Shown piece by piece: positions 43,381 to 56,562 of a stretch of DNA of 64,000 nt. The notes under the pieces are model-generated. The model ran no database searches. It had not been told where the DNA came from and worked only from the letters and a program-made list of their open reading frames with translations. The DNA is taken from NCBI RefSeq assembly GCF_921293095.1, contig NC_060246.1, positions 108,790,941-108,854,940 of the forward strand. Direction: 5' to 3'. Both the position numbers and the translations under genes were made by a program. Position 1 is the stretch's first letter, and each line of letters opens with the position of its first letter. Source of the DNA: Ischnura elegans (Eukaryota > Arthropoda > Insecta > Odonata > Coenagrionidae).

Positions 43381-44333
43381 ATACGCATCTTATGGGTGTG
43401 TGTGTTTATTTTGGAGTGAATCTGAGTGCATAAGTCAGTGCCGAACGTGTAGCACACAAAGTATATACCGGTAATGTAGATTATGATGCTCTGAATTGTG
43501 CTTTTCGAGTTTTTCGAACAAAATTGGTTTGATTCTTTAAGCATATCCCCATCCTTTTTGATGATAGAGAGTCCACTTAAAAACTATTTAGTAGATTTTA
43601 TTGAGAGGCTATATAAATTCCTTTTATTTCCTTAGTTTTGAAAAGGGGTGATTGTAAAGGTCTTAACTAAAGTCGTGCTCCGTGGTAAATAGAGACTTCG
43701 AACGGCCTTATCTCACCAATTATTTATTGCACAGAAAAACAAAGCAAAATCTAGAAATTATAGAAGCTACAATATGTTAGCCCTAACATTTTTCGTATCT
43801 CCAGCATTTTTGGAGATATTTTGAAAATAATATCATTTATTACGAAATTGTAGAAAATATTTTTGACTCCTAGCTCCAAATTTTTTTTTTCAAATTAAGG
43901 ATTGTAAATCGATGAAACTTTTATTATTCATTGAGAGTACCTGAATAAAGAGAACATTTAAATGAAAACGATCAAATTTAGTTGGGGTGGTTGCTGTTTA
44001 CACTCATTTCTTCATAGAAAAAAGTAGGGACGGGCCTTGTTTTTATCGCTCAAATTTCATGTTAACGACATTTTTTACGGTTATGAGTTTTTTAAACAAT
44101 TAATAAATGATGCTTAAAATTGTCCGCGAAAATGCAGTCTTCCCTTATTTTGATATTTAATCTGAAACGTTTTGCGTATGACAAACAAATCCAAGCCCAT
44201 TATCAAGCCCGAGCGTGAAACGGGTGGTTAGCATGATATAGATTTTGACTCTTAAGTCTATTCCCCACCCATTGTCAAAATTTCAACTTAATCGATGCAG
44301 TTTGTAAAAATTTTGCAAGCCTTCTATTCCTGG
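43381..44333. other. Arm DNA, nothing recognised (mirror 53960-54912)
   Basis: AT-rich sequence without a recognised gene or repeat, apart from being mirrored. Confidence 0.4.
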
Positions 44334-45045
44334 TAGTGATGAGCGATATATCGCTAACTGTGATTGAATCACCGTTACTGAAAAGTAGCAATCACTGTCG
44401 GTGAATTAATACTCGAAATCACTGTGATTGAATCACTAGATTCGTGAAGATAGCACAGGCTGCTACCAAGTGATTAGCGATATATCGCTACCTGTGATTG
44501 AAGAGAAGTAGCCGATCACTGCCGGTGACTAAATCACTGAATACTCGAAATCACTGCGACTGTGAATAGGTTGAGGATAGCTTCGGCTGCTACCACTGCT
44601 ACCAACAGTATAACAAAGGATGTCTTATTCATCTTTTATGATGAATAAGACATTCCTTACGAAATATAAAGCTATCGGTTTGAATCATGATGGTATGAGT
44701 ACAAAATATGTTTAAAAAATTCCGACGGGATTTTAATGATTGCCCCTCATCAATTACTTTACCATATCAAATTTACTTAATTAACGCAATATAAACTCAG
44801 AATCAGAACTAATCCCTAAAAAAAATATTTTTCCTAATTTTCTATAAGTTTATTCGTTCTTTTTTCGGAGAGCTCATCCATTGGAATTGGACAAAGTAGC
44901 AGGAATAGCAACGCAACAAATCACCGCTTAATTTTAAGAGTGATTCTCCTCGGTGATCACAATCACAGTTAAGAATCACCGTTACTGATGAGTAGCAGTC
45001 ACAGGTAACGAAGTGATTCAAGAATCACAGTTCCGCTCATCACTA
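44334..45045. mobile_element. hAT MITE with TAGTGATGAGC ends (left arm)
   Basis: Ends are TAGTGATGAGCG and the inverse of TAGTGATGAGCGG. They are flanked by ATTCCTGG and ATCCCTGA, an 8-bp duplication with two changes. Subterminal DNA is packed with GTGATTGAATCAC, AATCACCG and ATATATCGC words in both orientations, forming many small hairpins. No transposase. Length 712 bp. Confidence 0.75.
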
Positions 45046-45989
45046 ATCCCTGAACTCGCACACTTCTGGATTGATATATTTGGCCCAGCAGAGTATCTGC
45101 TGGGCACAGTCAAAAATTCGTTACAGAGCCATGAATGTTCCCCTCCACGGAAATCTTTAGTAAAAGGCGAAAGATTTATTCGCTTGAAGGGAAACAAGGC
45201 TTATCAATAACACGCCGAAATAGGGTCGTGAAATGTACTTGCGCGCCACTACATAGTGAGCGCTACGCTTCATCCGAATTATTATTCATGTGTATGGGAT
45301 ATTGTTCAAACGCTGCATCGTGTGGTTGTAAAAATATCTTCAGCATGAAGTGATACAATTATTTTAATGTTTAGTTGGTTTTTAGGTAAATGTTAGACTT
45401 GGATGTCGCTTGGGTTGAAGAGAAATTTTTTGTGCCATCTAGCGTCTGGATACGAATCTTGCTGCAGCTGGGTGCTGGAAAATTCGCGCGGCGGACTTAA
45501 ATTTGAACGTGGAGCGTGCGGATCAATGAAGAGAACACCCGACCGAGTGTTTCGAGGCTAATATGGAACAGGCTGTTAATTTGAAGTGGTAAGCTGAGGT
45601 AGTGATCGTCGTCAGTTGTCGTGATATGAAGTTTGGAAAGGAATTTCCAGTTCTTTGAAGAAAATGTCACACACGCACATGAGCAACTAAACCTTGGCCT
45701 TGATCGGAGAAATTCAGCGCACGGCGAATGTATGAAAAAGGTCGGGCTAAAAACCAAGGAGAAACGAATTGCAGTGCCTGTCGTGTTTCTCATGGGTGTG
45801 TAGGTTCGTTCCACCTGGAAAACCCAGCACCTATTTCTTAATATGAGGACCCTGTCAGATGACATCGGACGAAATGTGTTGAGATGTGCAACTTAGAAGT
45901 GTTACTCTAATTGAATTGGTACGTATGCAATGTATGCTGATGATAACCATAGAACAGCTGTTCGTCAGTATTGTTCCAGCGGTGGCGTA
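45046..45989. other. Arm DNA with an unassigned 122-codon minus frame (mirror 52304-53247)
   Basis: The frame at 45497-45865 (minus) is identical in both arms but has no recognisable family. It is likely part of an old LINE 5' region or chance. Confidence 0.3.
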
Positions 45990-46330
45990 ATGTGTAGATT
46001 CGTTGGCTTCATCTACATACAGTACAATAATGATCTATACCTACCAAGCAGCATTACTTCAGTCTCCATCTTATATGCCGATGATACATCTTTTAATAAC
46101 AACTTTGCAAACCTAACATGAAGAGCTGAAAGGAGTGAAACAGTAAGCTATTGACTTGTTTTCAGCTGATAAACTACTAGTAGATCACGAAGAAATGCAA
46201 CATTTAATGTGTAATAACAATTTTAGTAAAATTGAAACTTATGTTAAGCTACTATAGCTTAACTGGAATGACCATATTTCTACCTTTAGTAAAAAAAATC
46301 AGGGCAGTCGTGGGACTGGCCGACAGAAGT
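45990..46330 (+). pseudogene. LINE RT fragment (jockey/CR1-like), left arm
   Basis: The frame reads NNDLYLPSSITSVSILYADD followed by TSF, the RT catalytic motif (YADDTSF), preceded by the NDLP block. Further on are worn pieces (WNDHISTFSKKIRAVVGLADRS) of the thumb region. Stops interrupt it after FANLT and elsewhere, so it is a dead fragment. Confidence 0.65.
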
Positions 46331-46624
46331 GAAAACTGAAATAATTATTATTCATTTATTTTTTATATAGATTTAATATTATTAAAGAACTAATTTTTCC
46401 AGTAATACTCATTTTTCAACAAAAATTGAAATTATTTTTTTCAGCAAACTGTTTATTATTAAATATATATTAAAACTACGATGTGCACGAATAGAAAGTA
46501 ACATCATTTATATATTAAAATATAATATGCTTTTATTTAATATGCTCGAAACCTATAATTGTTCACTATGCACATAAAAGAAACTGCCTTAAATTGTAGT
46601 GACCTGTATTTTTATAGCGTGTAC

Positions 46625-47130
46625 ACTCTTCTGCACGTTCATGCACAAGCTCTTTATATTTAATGAACTTAAAAAATATACACTATAGATTTTTATTTTC
46701 AATTTAAATATTTTATAAACAAAAAGACTAACAGTCTATATATTAACAATATACTAACAAAGTGTATATATTAATCTCTATTAACAGTCTACAAAATAAT
46801 ACGCACTGTATAGAAAAAGTACATATGTACAGTATAGAACTAGAAGCAGACAGATGCCAGTATTCAGTATGTAAAAGTATAGCGGTGACCAAACCTATAC
46901 CATTGTATACACTATACATATGTATATCTCGCTGTAGCGATCGCGGTGTCGGGATATAGATATACGTACATTCTACGTACTTCTGCACGAGCTCTTTATA
47001 TTTAATGAACTTATACAATATACAGTATAGATTTTTATTTTCAATGTTAATATTTTTAAAACAAAAAATACTTGAACAGTCTATATGTTAACAAAATATT
47101 AACAAAGTTTATTTACTATACCTAGTCAGC
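46625..47130. repeat. Two direct repeats about 355 bp apart (left arm)
   Basis: The block near 46625 (CTTCTGCACG..AAGCTCTTTATATTTAATG) recurs near 46980 with the same following order (AACTTA, TATAGATTTTTATTTTCAAT, ACAGTCTATAT, TTAACAAA, TTAACAAAGT). The unit is about 150 bp. A CTCGCTGTAGCGATCG hairpin sits between them at about 46928. Confidence 0.65.
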
Positions 47131-47191
47131 CTGCGTAGTTGAAATATCCATTGTAAATTTTTTTAAATGTTATGAGATTGAGAAAAAAATC

Positions 47192-47263
47192 CTCCCCGGC
47201 GGGGAATCGAACCCCGGTCTCCCGCGTGACAGGCGGGGATACTGACCACTATACTACCGAGGA
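47192..47263 (-). tRNA. tRNA-Asp(GTC): tRNA-Asp (anticodon GTC), left arm
   Basis: A 72-nt cloverleaf. The acceptor stem TCCTCGG pairs with CCGGGGA, the D arm is AGTATAGTGGTCAGTAT, the anticodon loop CTGTCAC gives GTC, and the T arm CCGGG-GTTCGATTC-CCCGC contains a consensus box B. A run of seven T residues lies just 3' of the gene, a good Pol III terminator. No intron. Identical to the right-arm copy. It lies only about 40 bp from the inner border of the inverted repeat. Confidence 0.97.
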
Positions 47264-47774
47264 TGTGATTCAATGAGACGAATTTTAAGACGGACATCTA
47301 TGGACAACCCTATGACTCGGACAACCCTATGACAAACGACAACGACTCACGTGTACTTACTTTGATTTTAAATAAAGTCCTGTTCTTCATACCATGAAGT
47401 TTATTATTCCTTAAGGATCGTATATGCGTTACCAGAATAGTACTGTGACATAAGATAGCTCCGTAAACCCATCTTTTCCTCATTAATCTTAGATTTTTCA
47501 ATATACGTTCAATTCACCCAACTACGGCAATATGGCTACGGCAACAACTAACCACTGCTAACAATGCTAACAACAACGCAACGTGACGCAACGGCAATAT
47601 GGCTACCAAGCTGCCTACCTCGCCAGACCGGAGTATGCCGGTGTGGAAAATAAAAAAATAATAATAATTGTGGAGTATTCTGCGAACGATGCGAAATTGT
47701 TAGTGATATATTAAAACATAATTTTTCACATTTTTTGATACAGAGGATGTATGATCATCGATTTTTACGGATAC

Positions 47775-48375
47775 AATCACAGTTTACGACGGCATAATAT
47801 TTAAATATAATGTGCATATTATTCGAATTTTATGAACAAAATCCACGGAATATTATTTGCATTTTATGCGTATCCATTTATGCAACTTTTATACTGAATA
47901 GAATTTTGAATTTGCTGGGTGGCCGCTAATTTATGATTCTTATAAGAATCATAATTAACGATGAAATGTTACTAACAACGAAATAATATACATATTATGT
48001 CAATATTATTTATAGTTTACGGCGGCATAATATTTAAATATAATGTGCATATTATTCGCATATTATGTGCATAATCGACGGAATATTATTTGCATTTTAT
48101 GCGTATCCATTTATGCAACTTATATACTGAATAGATTTTGAGTTTGCTGGGTGGCCGTTAATTAATGATTCTTATAAGAATAATAATTAATGATGAAATG
48201 TTACTAACAACGAAATAATATACATACTATGTCAATATTATTAATAGTTTACGGCGGCATAATATATTTAAATATAATGTGCATATTATTCGCATATTAT
48301 GTGCATAATCGACGGAATATTATTTGCATATTATACCTATCTATTTATGCAACTTTTATACGGTATAAATTTTGA
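47775..48375. repeat. Tandem repeat, about 2.5 units of 231 bp
   Basis: Units start at about 47786, 48017 and 48249 with GTTTACG(A/G)CGGCATAAT. Each contains ATTTAAATATAATGTGCAT, TTTATGCAACTT, GAGTTTGCTGGGTGGCCG and GATTCTTATAAGAAT. Units are about 93% alike. Satellite-like, AT-rich. Confidence 0.8.
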
Positions 48376-48901
48376 GTGTGCTGTGTGGGTAGTTACACCA
48401 GATATAGGGTCCATATCTCTCGAAATGCATTGTCTGGTCAAGACTTACCAGTAAGTAAAATGCCTGATACAAATACCTCTGATGAGACCATTCTGAGCTC
48501 TGGCAACTACATGACAAGGAGCGGTCGTGTGATAAGAAAGCCTCTGTGCTATATACAAGAGTGTTTAATATGATGTATGTATTTACCTAACTGTTTTGTG
48601 TATTTATTTTGTTGAAAATATTGCTAAATAGTATTATTTTTTGTTACATTATTTTGATATGGGTATATATTTTGGTGAATTGTTAACAATTATTCTTGTT
48701 CAGGATCAGCTAAGTGACTTACTTAATTCAAATTTAAAAAGGGGAGATGTTGATGTAGTTCCCACAGTGGCCGTGAGGTGGTATCAGCTCCACCTCACTA
48801 AAGCACCTGTTAGCAAGTCCACATCAATCTTATGTAAGAGCTGGTGAGAACTCGAAGAATAAACATCTCAATGGCATATGAGTTTTAATTGATTACTGTC
48901 A
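48376..48901 (+). mobile_element. LTR retrotransposon fossil, 3' end
   Basis: A short plus-strand coding tail (TRSGRVIRKPL) resembles the end of a Gypsy-type integrase. A polypurine tract (AAAAAGGGGAGA, about 48736-48747) and a possible short LTR starting TGTTGATGTAG at 48748 with an AATAAA inside follow. Only this end is present. It is broken and the family is uncertain (Gypsy-like). Confidence 0.45.
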
Positions 48902-50991
48902 AACCCACGCTAAAATATCCAATTTAAAATACTAATTCAAAGAATATTGTGCATGGGTTGTTTGGTTGATAAAGTGTTCACAATGAAAACATCCTTGGGT
49001 ACTTATTTTTCAGAATACTATACAACCTCTACATAAATAATAACTTATTAGTTCTACTAGGAGGTTTACCATTTGTAGAGGCTTGGTTACCAGATACATT
49101 AACGTGCACGAGTTAATGTCTACATACATGTATGAACGCATGCATGAAGGCGAAAATGCACCGAGTAACCACCCAGCTTGTGCGAACTCATGAACAGAAA
49201 ATAGAACCTCTTCTAATTTGGTTCATGCATTCGTACATGTTCCGTTCTGCCAAACAATCCATCGTTTGAGCAATCGTGCATGCAATCGTTCCTTCAAGTA
49301 CATCATCGCTTGAGTTTCACTGAAATATACAAATGGTTGAACGAGAATGTAATATTATTTTGATATAGGGGAGTCTTCGTTATCGTTTCTTTACCTGGCA
49401 GGCAAGCGCAATGGTCATTTCAACCTGATCATCCTTATTTTATACTTCGCGGTCGATCAAATTTGGCGCCTGTCGCGCTGGCTACCCGGACAGAAATTTC
49501 CGTTGTGTCGATTGACGGGAACGTCAACGCTTTATATCTATTAACAGTTTTCTGTCACAATATCAATTAACTCTAAATTACTGGCGACAAATGAGACATC
49601 ACCTTGAAATATAATTTAAAGCGCAATATTAGAGCAGTAGCTCGCACAAAGTTGTTTGACGCACCTGAGCTACAGTAGCTTCGAAAATCACTTCGTTCCT
49701 TAAGATCATACTTCACAGGATCATTTCTGTAGTATGCATCTAGGCCCTCTTGTCACAACTTGAGAGTCGCTTACACCACGAGGACGATACGAAGTGTCCC
49801 GGCCTGAGCGTGAGAACGACTTGCACGTCCCATCTCGTATGGAATGTCAAGTCATCGATGATCGTTCAGCACCCGCTACGGGTGCAGATGGTCGAGACAC
49901 ATTCTGAGTGGTGCCCTAATAGACAATACGATGGTATTTGCCACGGGTGAGTAATATCATAAAGAAGCGTACTACGGATTCTTCAAATGTCGCCGTTGCA
50001 TGGATGCAAAAACGTTCAAGGAAATCCCGAGTAACGCGTGATGACAGCAGTACTCTCAGGCGTCGCATAGAAATAGTAACTACGGCGTGCCCACGAGTAC
50101 GGTGAATTACATCTCGCAAGTATCTACCTCAATTTGGGGGATGAGATATTCGCACAACAATTCTGACGGTCATGCAAATTTCGTTTGAAGTGTTCATTGA
50201 AAACGAAACGGACCGATAAAATTTTCTGGGCCAACTGTTTTCCAGATTTCATCAAAAACCGAGGAATTCCGTTAAATTCACTATCTTGAATGTATTGACA
50301 CATGAGTTGACCTTATTATTATAGTATTCTTTACTCATCATAAGAGTAACACATGTATGCCGTCAGAGAAGAACAAAACACAGACTATAAATTCACACTG
50401 GAAAAGTCAAGTTTAAAGCATCCCTCCAATGAGTATAACGGGTTTATAATAATCATTACTCAATAGCCTTTCGATATCTGCCTAAGCTTGTTCTTGAAGC
50501 TGCATGCGGCAGTTAATAGTAAAATTGATTTGACTGATTGTAGGTTTTCGTTAATCTATACTGAATGAATATAATATTAGTCCTGGTATTTTGGCCATGA
50601 ACATTAGATCTAAGGGAGAATTTAGTCAAATTTGTTCTAACATACAATAAACATTGAAAAATCCCACTAAAGGTAAAAAACTGTCGTCAAACTTAATGTT
50701 GCAAAAAGGGGACGGCCATGATCTCCGGAGCCAGAGCTGGTTAACAGCCTCACTGCTTTCTTTTTTAAATAAAGCAAAGTATACATGCTATGCAAAGTAA
50801 GTATGCACAAAGCAAAGTATTCCTCCGGAACACCGCTGTTAAGTCTTCTTATAAGGAAGGAACAGAGACTTTGAAAGTTTTTTTAAGTGAAAACTTCTTT
50901 AGCGGCGTTAAGCACTTTTGCGGGATGGGGAAGAAAGCATAGAATTCGCGTGAGCGTCACCGACCCGACACTGCGATCGCTACAGCGAGAT
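48902..50991. other. Spacer DNA, nothing recognised
   Basis: No coding similarity, RNA gene or clear terminal repeats. The last 30 bases share CGATCGCTACAGCGAGATAT with a site inside the right arm. Confidence 0.4.
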
Positions 50992-51029
50992 ATAGATGTC
51001 CGTCTTAAAATTCGTCTCATTGAATCACA

Positions 51030-51101
51030 TCCTCGGTAGTATAGTGGTCAGTATCCCCGCCTGTCACGCGGGAGACCGGGGTTCGATTCCCCGCCGGGGA
51101 G
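51030..51101 (+). tRNA. tRNA-Asp(GTC): tRNA-Asp (anticodon GTC), right arm
   Basis: Inverse copy of the gene at 47192-47263, with identical sequence. Acceptor, D, anticodon (CTGTCAC) and T arms are all intact. A T7 terminator lies at 51104-51110. The two genes point toward the outer ends of the inverted repeat. Confidence 0.97.
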
Positions 51102-51162
51102 GATTTTTTTCTCAATCTCATAACATTTAAAAAAATTTACAATGGATATTTCAACTACGCAG

Positions 51163-51668
51163 GCTGACTAGGTATAGTAAATAAACTTTGTTAATATTTT
51201 GTTAACATATAGACTGTTCAAGTATTTTTTGTTTTAAAAATATTAACATTGAAAATAAAAATCTATACTGTATATTGTATAAGTTCATTAAATATAAAGA
51301 GCTCGTGCAGAAGTACGTAGAATGTACGTATATCTATATCCCGACACCGCGATCGCTACAGCGAGATATACATATGTATAGTGTATACAATGGTATAGGT
51401 TTGGTCACCGCTATACTTTTACATACTGAATACTGGCATCTGTCTGCTTCTAGTTCTATACTGTACATATGTACTTTTTCTATACAGTGCGTATTATTTT
51501 GTAGACTGTTAATAGAGATTAATATATACACTTTGTTAGTATATTGTTAATATATAGACTGTTAGTCTTTTTGTTTATAAAATATTTAAATTGAAAATAA
51601 AAATCTATAGTGTATATTTTTTAAGTTCATTAAATATAAAGAGCTTGTGCATGAACGTGCAGAAGAGT
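51163..51668. repeat. Two direct repeats about 355 bp apart (right arm)
   Basis: Mirror of 46625-47130, same content. Confidence 0.65.
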
Positions 51669-51962
51669 GTACACGCTATAAAAATACAGGTCACTACAAT
51701 TTAAGGCAGTTTCTTTTATGTGCATAGTGAACAATTATAGGTTTCGAGCATATTAAATAAAAGCATATTATATTTTAATATATAAATGATGTTACTTTCT
51801 ATTCGTGCACATCGTAGTTTTAATATATATTTAATAATAAACAGTTTGCTGAAAAAAATAATTTCAATTTTTGTTGAAAAATGAGTATTACTGGAAAAAT
51901 TAGTTCTTTAATAATATTAAATCTATATAAAAAATAAATGAATAATAATTATTTCAGTTTTC

Positions 51963-52303
51963 ACTTCTGTCGGCCAGTCCCACGACTGCCCTGATTTTTT
52001 TTACTAAAGGTAGAAATATGGTCATTCCAGTTAAGCTATAGTAGCTTAACATAAGTTTCAATTTTACTAAAATTGTTATTACACATTAAATGTTGCATTT
52101 CTTCGTGATCTACTAGTAGTTTATCAGCTGAAAACAAGTCAATAGCTTACTGTTTCACTCCTTTCAGCTCTTCATGTTAGGTTTGCAAAGTTGTTATTAA
52201 AAGATGTATCATCGGCATATAAGATGGAGACTGAAGTAATGCTGCTTGGTAGGTATAGATCATTATTGTACTGTATGTAGATGAAGCCAACGAATCTACA
52301 CAT
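51963..52303 (-). pseudogene. LINE RT fragment, right arm
   Basis: Mirror of 45990-46330, with the same YADDTSF-containing dead RT piece. Confidence 0.65.
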
Positions 52304-53247
52304 TACGCCACCGCTGGAACAATACTGACGAACAGCTGTTCTATGGTTATCATCAGCATACATTGCATACGTACCAATTCAATTAGAGTAACACTTCTAA
52401 GTTGCACATCTCAACACATTTCGTCCGATGTCATCTGACAGGGTCCTCATATTAAGAAATAGGTGCTGGGTTTTCCAGGTGGAACGAACCTACACACCCA
52501 TGAGAAACACGACAGGCACTGCAATTCGTTTCTCCTTGGTTTTTAGCCCGACCTTTTTCATACATTCGCCGTGCGCTGAATTTCTCCGATCAAGGCCAAG
52601 GTTTAGTTGCTCATGTGCGTGTGTGACATTTTCTTCAAAGAACTGGAAATTCCTTTCCAAACTTCATATCACGACAACTGACGACGATCACTACCTCAGC
52701 TTACCACTTCAAATTAACAGCCTGTTCCATATTAGCCTCGAAACACTCGGTCGGGTGTTCTCTTCATTGATCCGCACGCTCCACGTTCAAATTTAAGTCC
52801 GCCGCGCGAATTTTCCAGCACCCAGCTGCAGCAAGATTCGTATCCAGACGCTAGATGGCACAAAAAATTTCTCTTCAACCCAAGCGACATCCAAGTCTAA
52901 CATTTACCTAAAAACCAACTAAACATTAAAATAATTGTATCACTTCATGCTGAAGATATTTTTACAACCACACGATGCAGCGTTTGAACAATATCCCATA
53001 CACATGAATAATAATTCGGATGAAGCGTAGCGCTCACTATGTAGTGGCGCGCAAGTACATTTCACGACCCTATTTCGGCGTGTTATTGATAAGCCTTGTT
53101 TCCCTTCAAGCGAATAAATCTTTCGCCTTTTACTAAAGATTTCCGTGGAGGGGAACATTCATGGCTCTGTAACGAATTTTTGACTGTGCCCAGCAGATAC
53201 TCTGCTGGGCCAAATATATCAATCCAGAAGTGTGCGAGTTCAGGGAT

Positions 53248-53959
53248 TAGTGATGAGCGGAACTGTGATTCTTGAATCACTTCGTTACCTGTGACTGCTA
53301 CTCATCAGTAACGGTGATTCTTAACTGTGATTGTGATCACCGAGGAGAATCACTCTTAAAATTAAGCGGTGATTTGTTGCGTTGCTATTCCTGCTACTTT
53401 GTCCAATTCCAATGGATGAGCTCTCCGAAAAAAGAGCGAATAAACTTATAGAAAATTAGGAAAAATATTTTTTTTAGGGATTAGTTCTGATTCTGAGTTT
53501 ATATTGCGTTAATTAAGTAAATTTGATATGGTAAAGTAATTGATGAGGGGCAATCATTAAAATCCCGTCGGAATTTTTTAAACATATTTTGTACTCATAC
53601 CATCATGATTCAAACCGATAGCTTTATATTTCGTAAGGAATGTCTTATTCATCATAAAAGATGAATAAGACATCCTTTGTTATACTGTTGGTAGCAGTGG
53701 TAGCAGCCGAAGCTATCCTCAACCTATTCACAGTCGCAGTGATTTCGAGTATTCAGTGATTTAGTCACCGGCAGTGATCGGCTACTTCTCTTCAATCACA
53801 GGTAGCGATATATCGCTAATCACTTGGTAGCAGCCTGTGCTATCTTCACGAATCTAGTGATTCAATCACAGTGATTTCGAGTATTAATTCACCGACAGTG
53901 ATTGCTACTTTTCAGTAACGGTGATTCAATCACAGTTAGCGATATATCGCTCATCACTA
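53248..53959. mobile_element. hAT MITE (right arm)
   Basis: Mirror of 44334-45045. The same ends and the same imperfect target duplication show that it inserted before the arms were duplicated. Confidence 0.75.
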
Positions 53960-54912
53960 CCAGGAATAGAAGGCTTGCAAAATTTTTACAAACTGCATCG
54001 ATTAAGTTGAAATTTTGACAATGGGTGGGGAATAGACTTAAGAGTCAAAATCTATATCATGCTAACCACCCGTTTCACGCTCGGGCTTGATAATGGGCTT
54101 GGATTTGTTTGTCATACGCAAAACGTTTCAGATTAAATATCAAAATAAGGGAAGACTGCATTTTCGCGGACAATTTTAAGCATCATTTATTAATTGTTTA
54201 AAAAACTCATAACCGTAAAAAATGTCGTTAACATGAAATTTGAGCGATAAAAACAAGGCCCGTCCCTACTTTTTTCTATGAAGAAATGAGTGTAAACAGC
54301 AACCACCCCAACTAAATTTGATCGTTTTCATTTAAATGTTCTCTTTATTCAGGTACTCTCAATGAATAATAAAAGTTTCATCGATTTACAATCCTTAATT
54401 TGAAAAAAAAAATTTGGAGCTAGGAGTCAAAAATATTTTCTACAATTTCGTAATAAATGATATTATTTTCAAAATATCTCCAAAAATGCTGGAGATACGA
54501 AAAATGTTAGGGCTAACATATTGTAGCTTCTATAATTTCTAGATTTTGCTTTGTTTTTCTGTGCAATAAATAATTGGTGAGATAAGGCCGTTCGAAGTCT
54601 CTATTTACCACGGAGCACGACTTTAGTTAAGACCTTTACAATCACCCCTTTTCAAAACTAAGGAAATAAAAGGAATTTATATAGCCTCTCAATAAAATCT
54701 ACTAAATAGTTTTTAAGTGGACTCTCTATCATCAAAAAGGATGGGGATATGCTTAAAGAATCAAACCAATTTTGTTCGAAAAACTCGAAAAGCACAATTC
54801 AGAGCATCATAATCTACATTACCGGTATATACTTTGTGTGCTACACGTTCGGCACTGACTTATGCACTCAGATTCACTCCAAAATAAACACACACACCCA
54901 TAAGATGCGTAT

Positions 54913-55281
54913 ACAGGGTGTCCCATTTATCTTGACCACCCGAAATAACTTTTTGTCCAGATGCAAATTCAAAAATGTGTCAATCAAATGTTCATTAGCC
55001 GTCAGGGGGACATTAATCAGCATTATTGCATTCCTTGTAGCTTTTAGTAGATTTACAAAGATAAGAACAGCCTGTACGCCTTTTTTAAATGGCACCCTAT
55101 ATTTTTTATTGGGCAATTCATTTCCTCTCCTATAACTCCTCCTGTTGCTGCAAGTTACAAGGAAGGCAATCATGCCGATTAATGTCCCCCTGACGGCTAA
55201 TGAGCATTTGCTTGACACATTTTGGAATTTGCATTTGGACAAAGAGTTATTTCGGGTGGTCAAGATAAATGGGACACCATG
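54913..55281. mobile_element. Foldback MITE (right arm)
   Basis: Mirror of 43012-43380, with the same borders. Confidence 0.75.
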
Positions 55282-56433
55282 TATACACATTTTTATGTCT
55301 TTGCTCGCACGCGCGTGACGTGTGTGCATGCAGGTAGCGGGAAGAGTGGAAGCCATGCAGTATTCGATAGATTGAATTTCATGTAATCTATTGATAAATA
55401 TACATTTATTTGTAAACCATCGCACCCCATTAAAATGAACAAACCGCCTGCACCTGATGTACTTCTCATAACGAATTTTTTACAATCACAAAAAAGGCTG
55501 CGCCGTTTCATGTGGCCGAAGAAAAGAGGAATTATATTGCTAATCGATTTGATCTGGATGCTCTGGTGAGGACTGTCCAGTATCGAAGACAAGGATCACG
55601 ACGACGATGATTATGTTAATGTGGATGATCAAAAATGTTATTTCTATCTGTGTTTGGATAAATTTTATTTTCGCCTATGTATGTAAATATTTAGTGTAAT
55701 TTTGATTAAATAAACGTTTGGTTTAATTTTACTTATCTCATATTTATAGCTAATAAAGTAGTTTAAATGTTGTATGGGGTGGTCTTTACGGGTTGAAAAG
55801 TTGCAAAAAGGAAACTAGTATTAAGCAACAAAATTCTTAAACCACTGTGACGAATAATTTACTTTTTAGGGGTAAATAATTTTTCGCATTAACTCACTCC
55901 TTTTTAAGGTTTGAAATATTCTGAAATTATGTTCCAAAGCATTAAAAGATCGCTATTCAATTAGACAAACAAAATCTTACCCATTTGAAGTTTTAAAACG
56001 TTCTTTTCTAACGTTGGCATTATGGGGGTAGTTTTCACCCCTAAAAAATAATAAGCGCCAATCGGCTACAACTAGATTATGACATAGAGGGTAAGATTAG
56101 CCTAATCCCAAATTTTTATGCAAATCGATTCAGTTCGAAAAATTGCAAGGTTTTCCACTTATTTGAACTTCATTTCCTGGACTAGTATGGAGAAGTCTCA
56201 ACATTGGAAATCATTTACTACGCCGGTCGGTCAACGGTCAAGTCCCACACAACATCTTCACGCGAATGGAGGGAACAAACTCAACTCCACGCTACCAAAC
56301 CCATTATTATTGTGAAACGGGAATCTTCGTCTACCGAGGAAAAGCTGAGGGACAGCATAGACCCTCGCGGACTTGTGTCGTTGAATAACATGCCGCTACC
56401 ATTTGGGTAGAAGTGAACCATGAGAACGATTAT

Positions 56434-56562
56434 GGAGGGACAGCGCGAACGCAGTCCCTACTACCAAAAATTACGCGCCCGAGTTACCCACATTTGGGGC
56501 AATCGCAGGGGTCAGCCTGCCCGGAGTGCAATGGGCAAGCCTCGTCCTGGGGGAACCGCCTT
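56434..56562 (-). pseudogene. U1 snRNA gene, 3' part (right arm)
   Basis: Mirror of 41731-41860. It covers stem-loops II to IV and the Sm site. It starts at the same base relative to the retrotransposon 3' end as in the left arm, so the 3' junction is identical in the two insertions. Confidence 0.95.

Larger units (their letters stand above)
35527..47301 (+). repeat. Left arm of giant inverted repeat
   Basis: Left positions map onto right positions with the constant sum 98293 inside the U1 insertions and 99527 outside them. The shift of 1234 bp comes from extra retrotransposon sequence on the right side. Mirrored open frames outside the retroelement are identical or differ by a residue (for example one Q/H change in 35779-36171). 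Scattered single-base differences (for example near 44870) show that the arms are separate sequences. The arm ends at 47301, where similarity stops abruptly. Confidence 0.95.
47302..50991. other. Unique spacer between the inverted arms
   Basis: 3690 bp present once. It holds a three-copy tandem repeat, the 3' end of an LTR retrotransposon fossil, and about 2 kb without recognised features. Confidence 0.8.

Noticed and set aside
42868-43544. 183- and 128-codon frames (and their mirror at 54749-55425) as genes
   Set aside because: They lie across a foldback MITE and read its two inverted arms; length comes from the palindrome, and no motif is present.
45930-46121. A complete small protein starting at 45930
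   Set aside because: Its second half is a LINE RT motif (YADDTSF); the front is just an open run upstream of a dead RT fragment.
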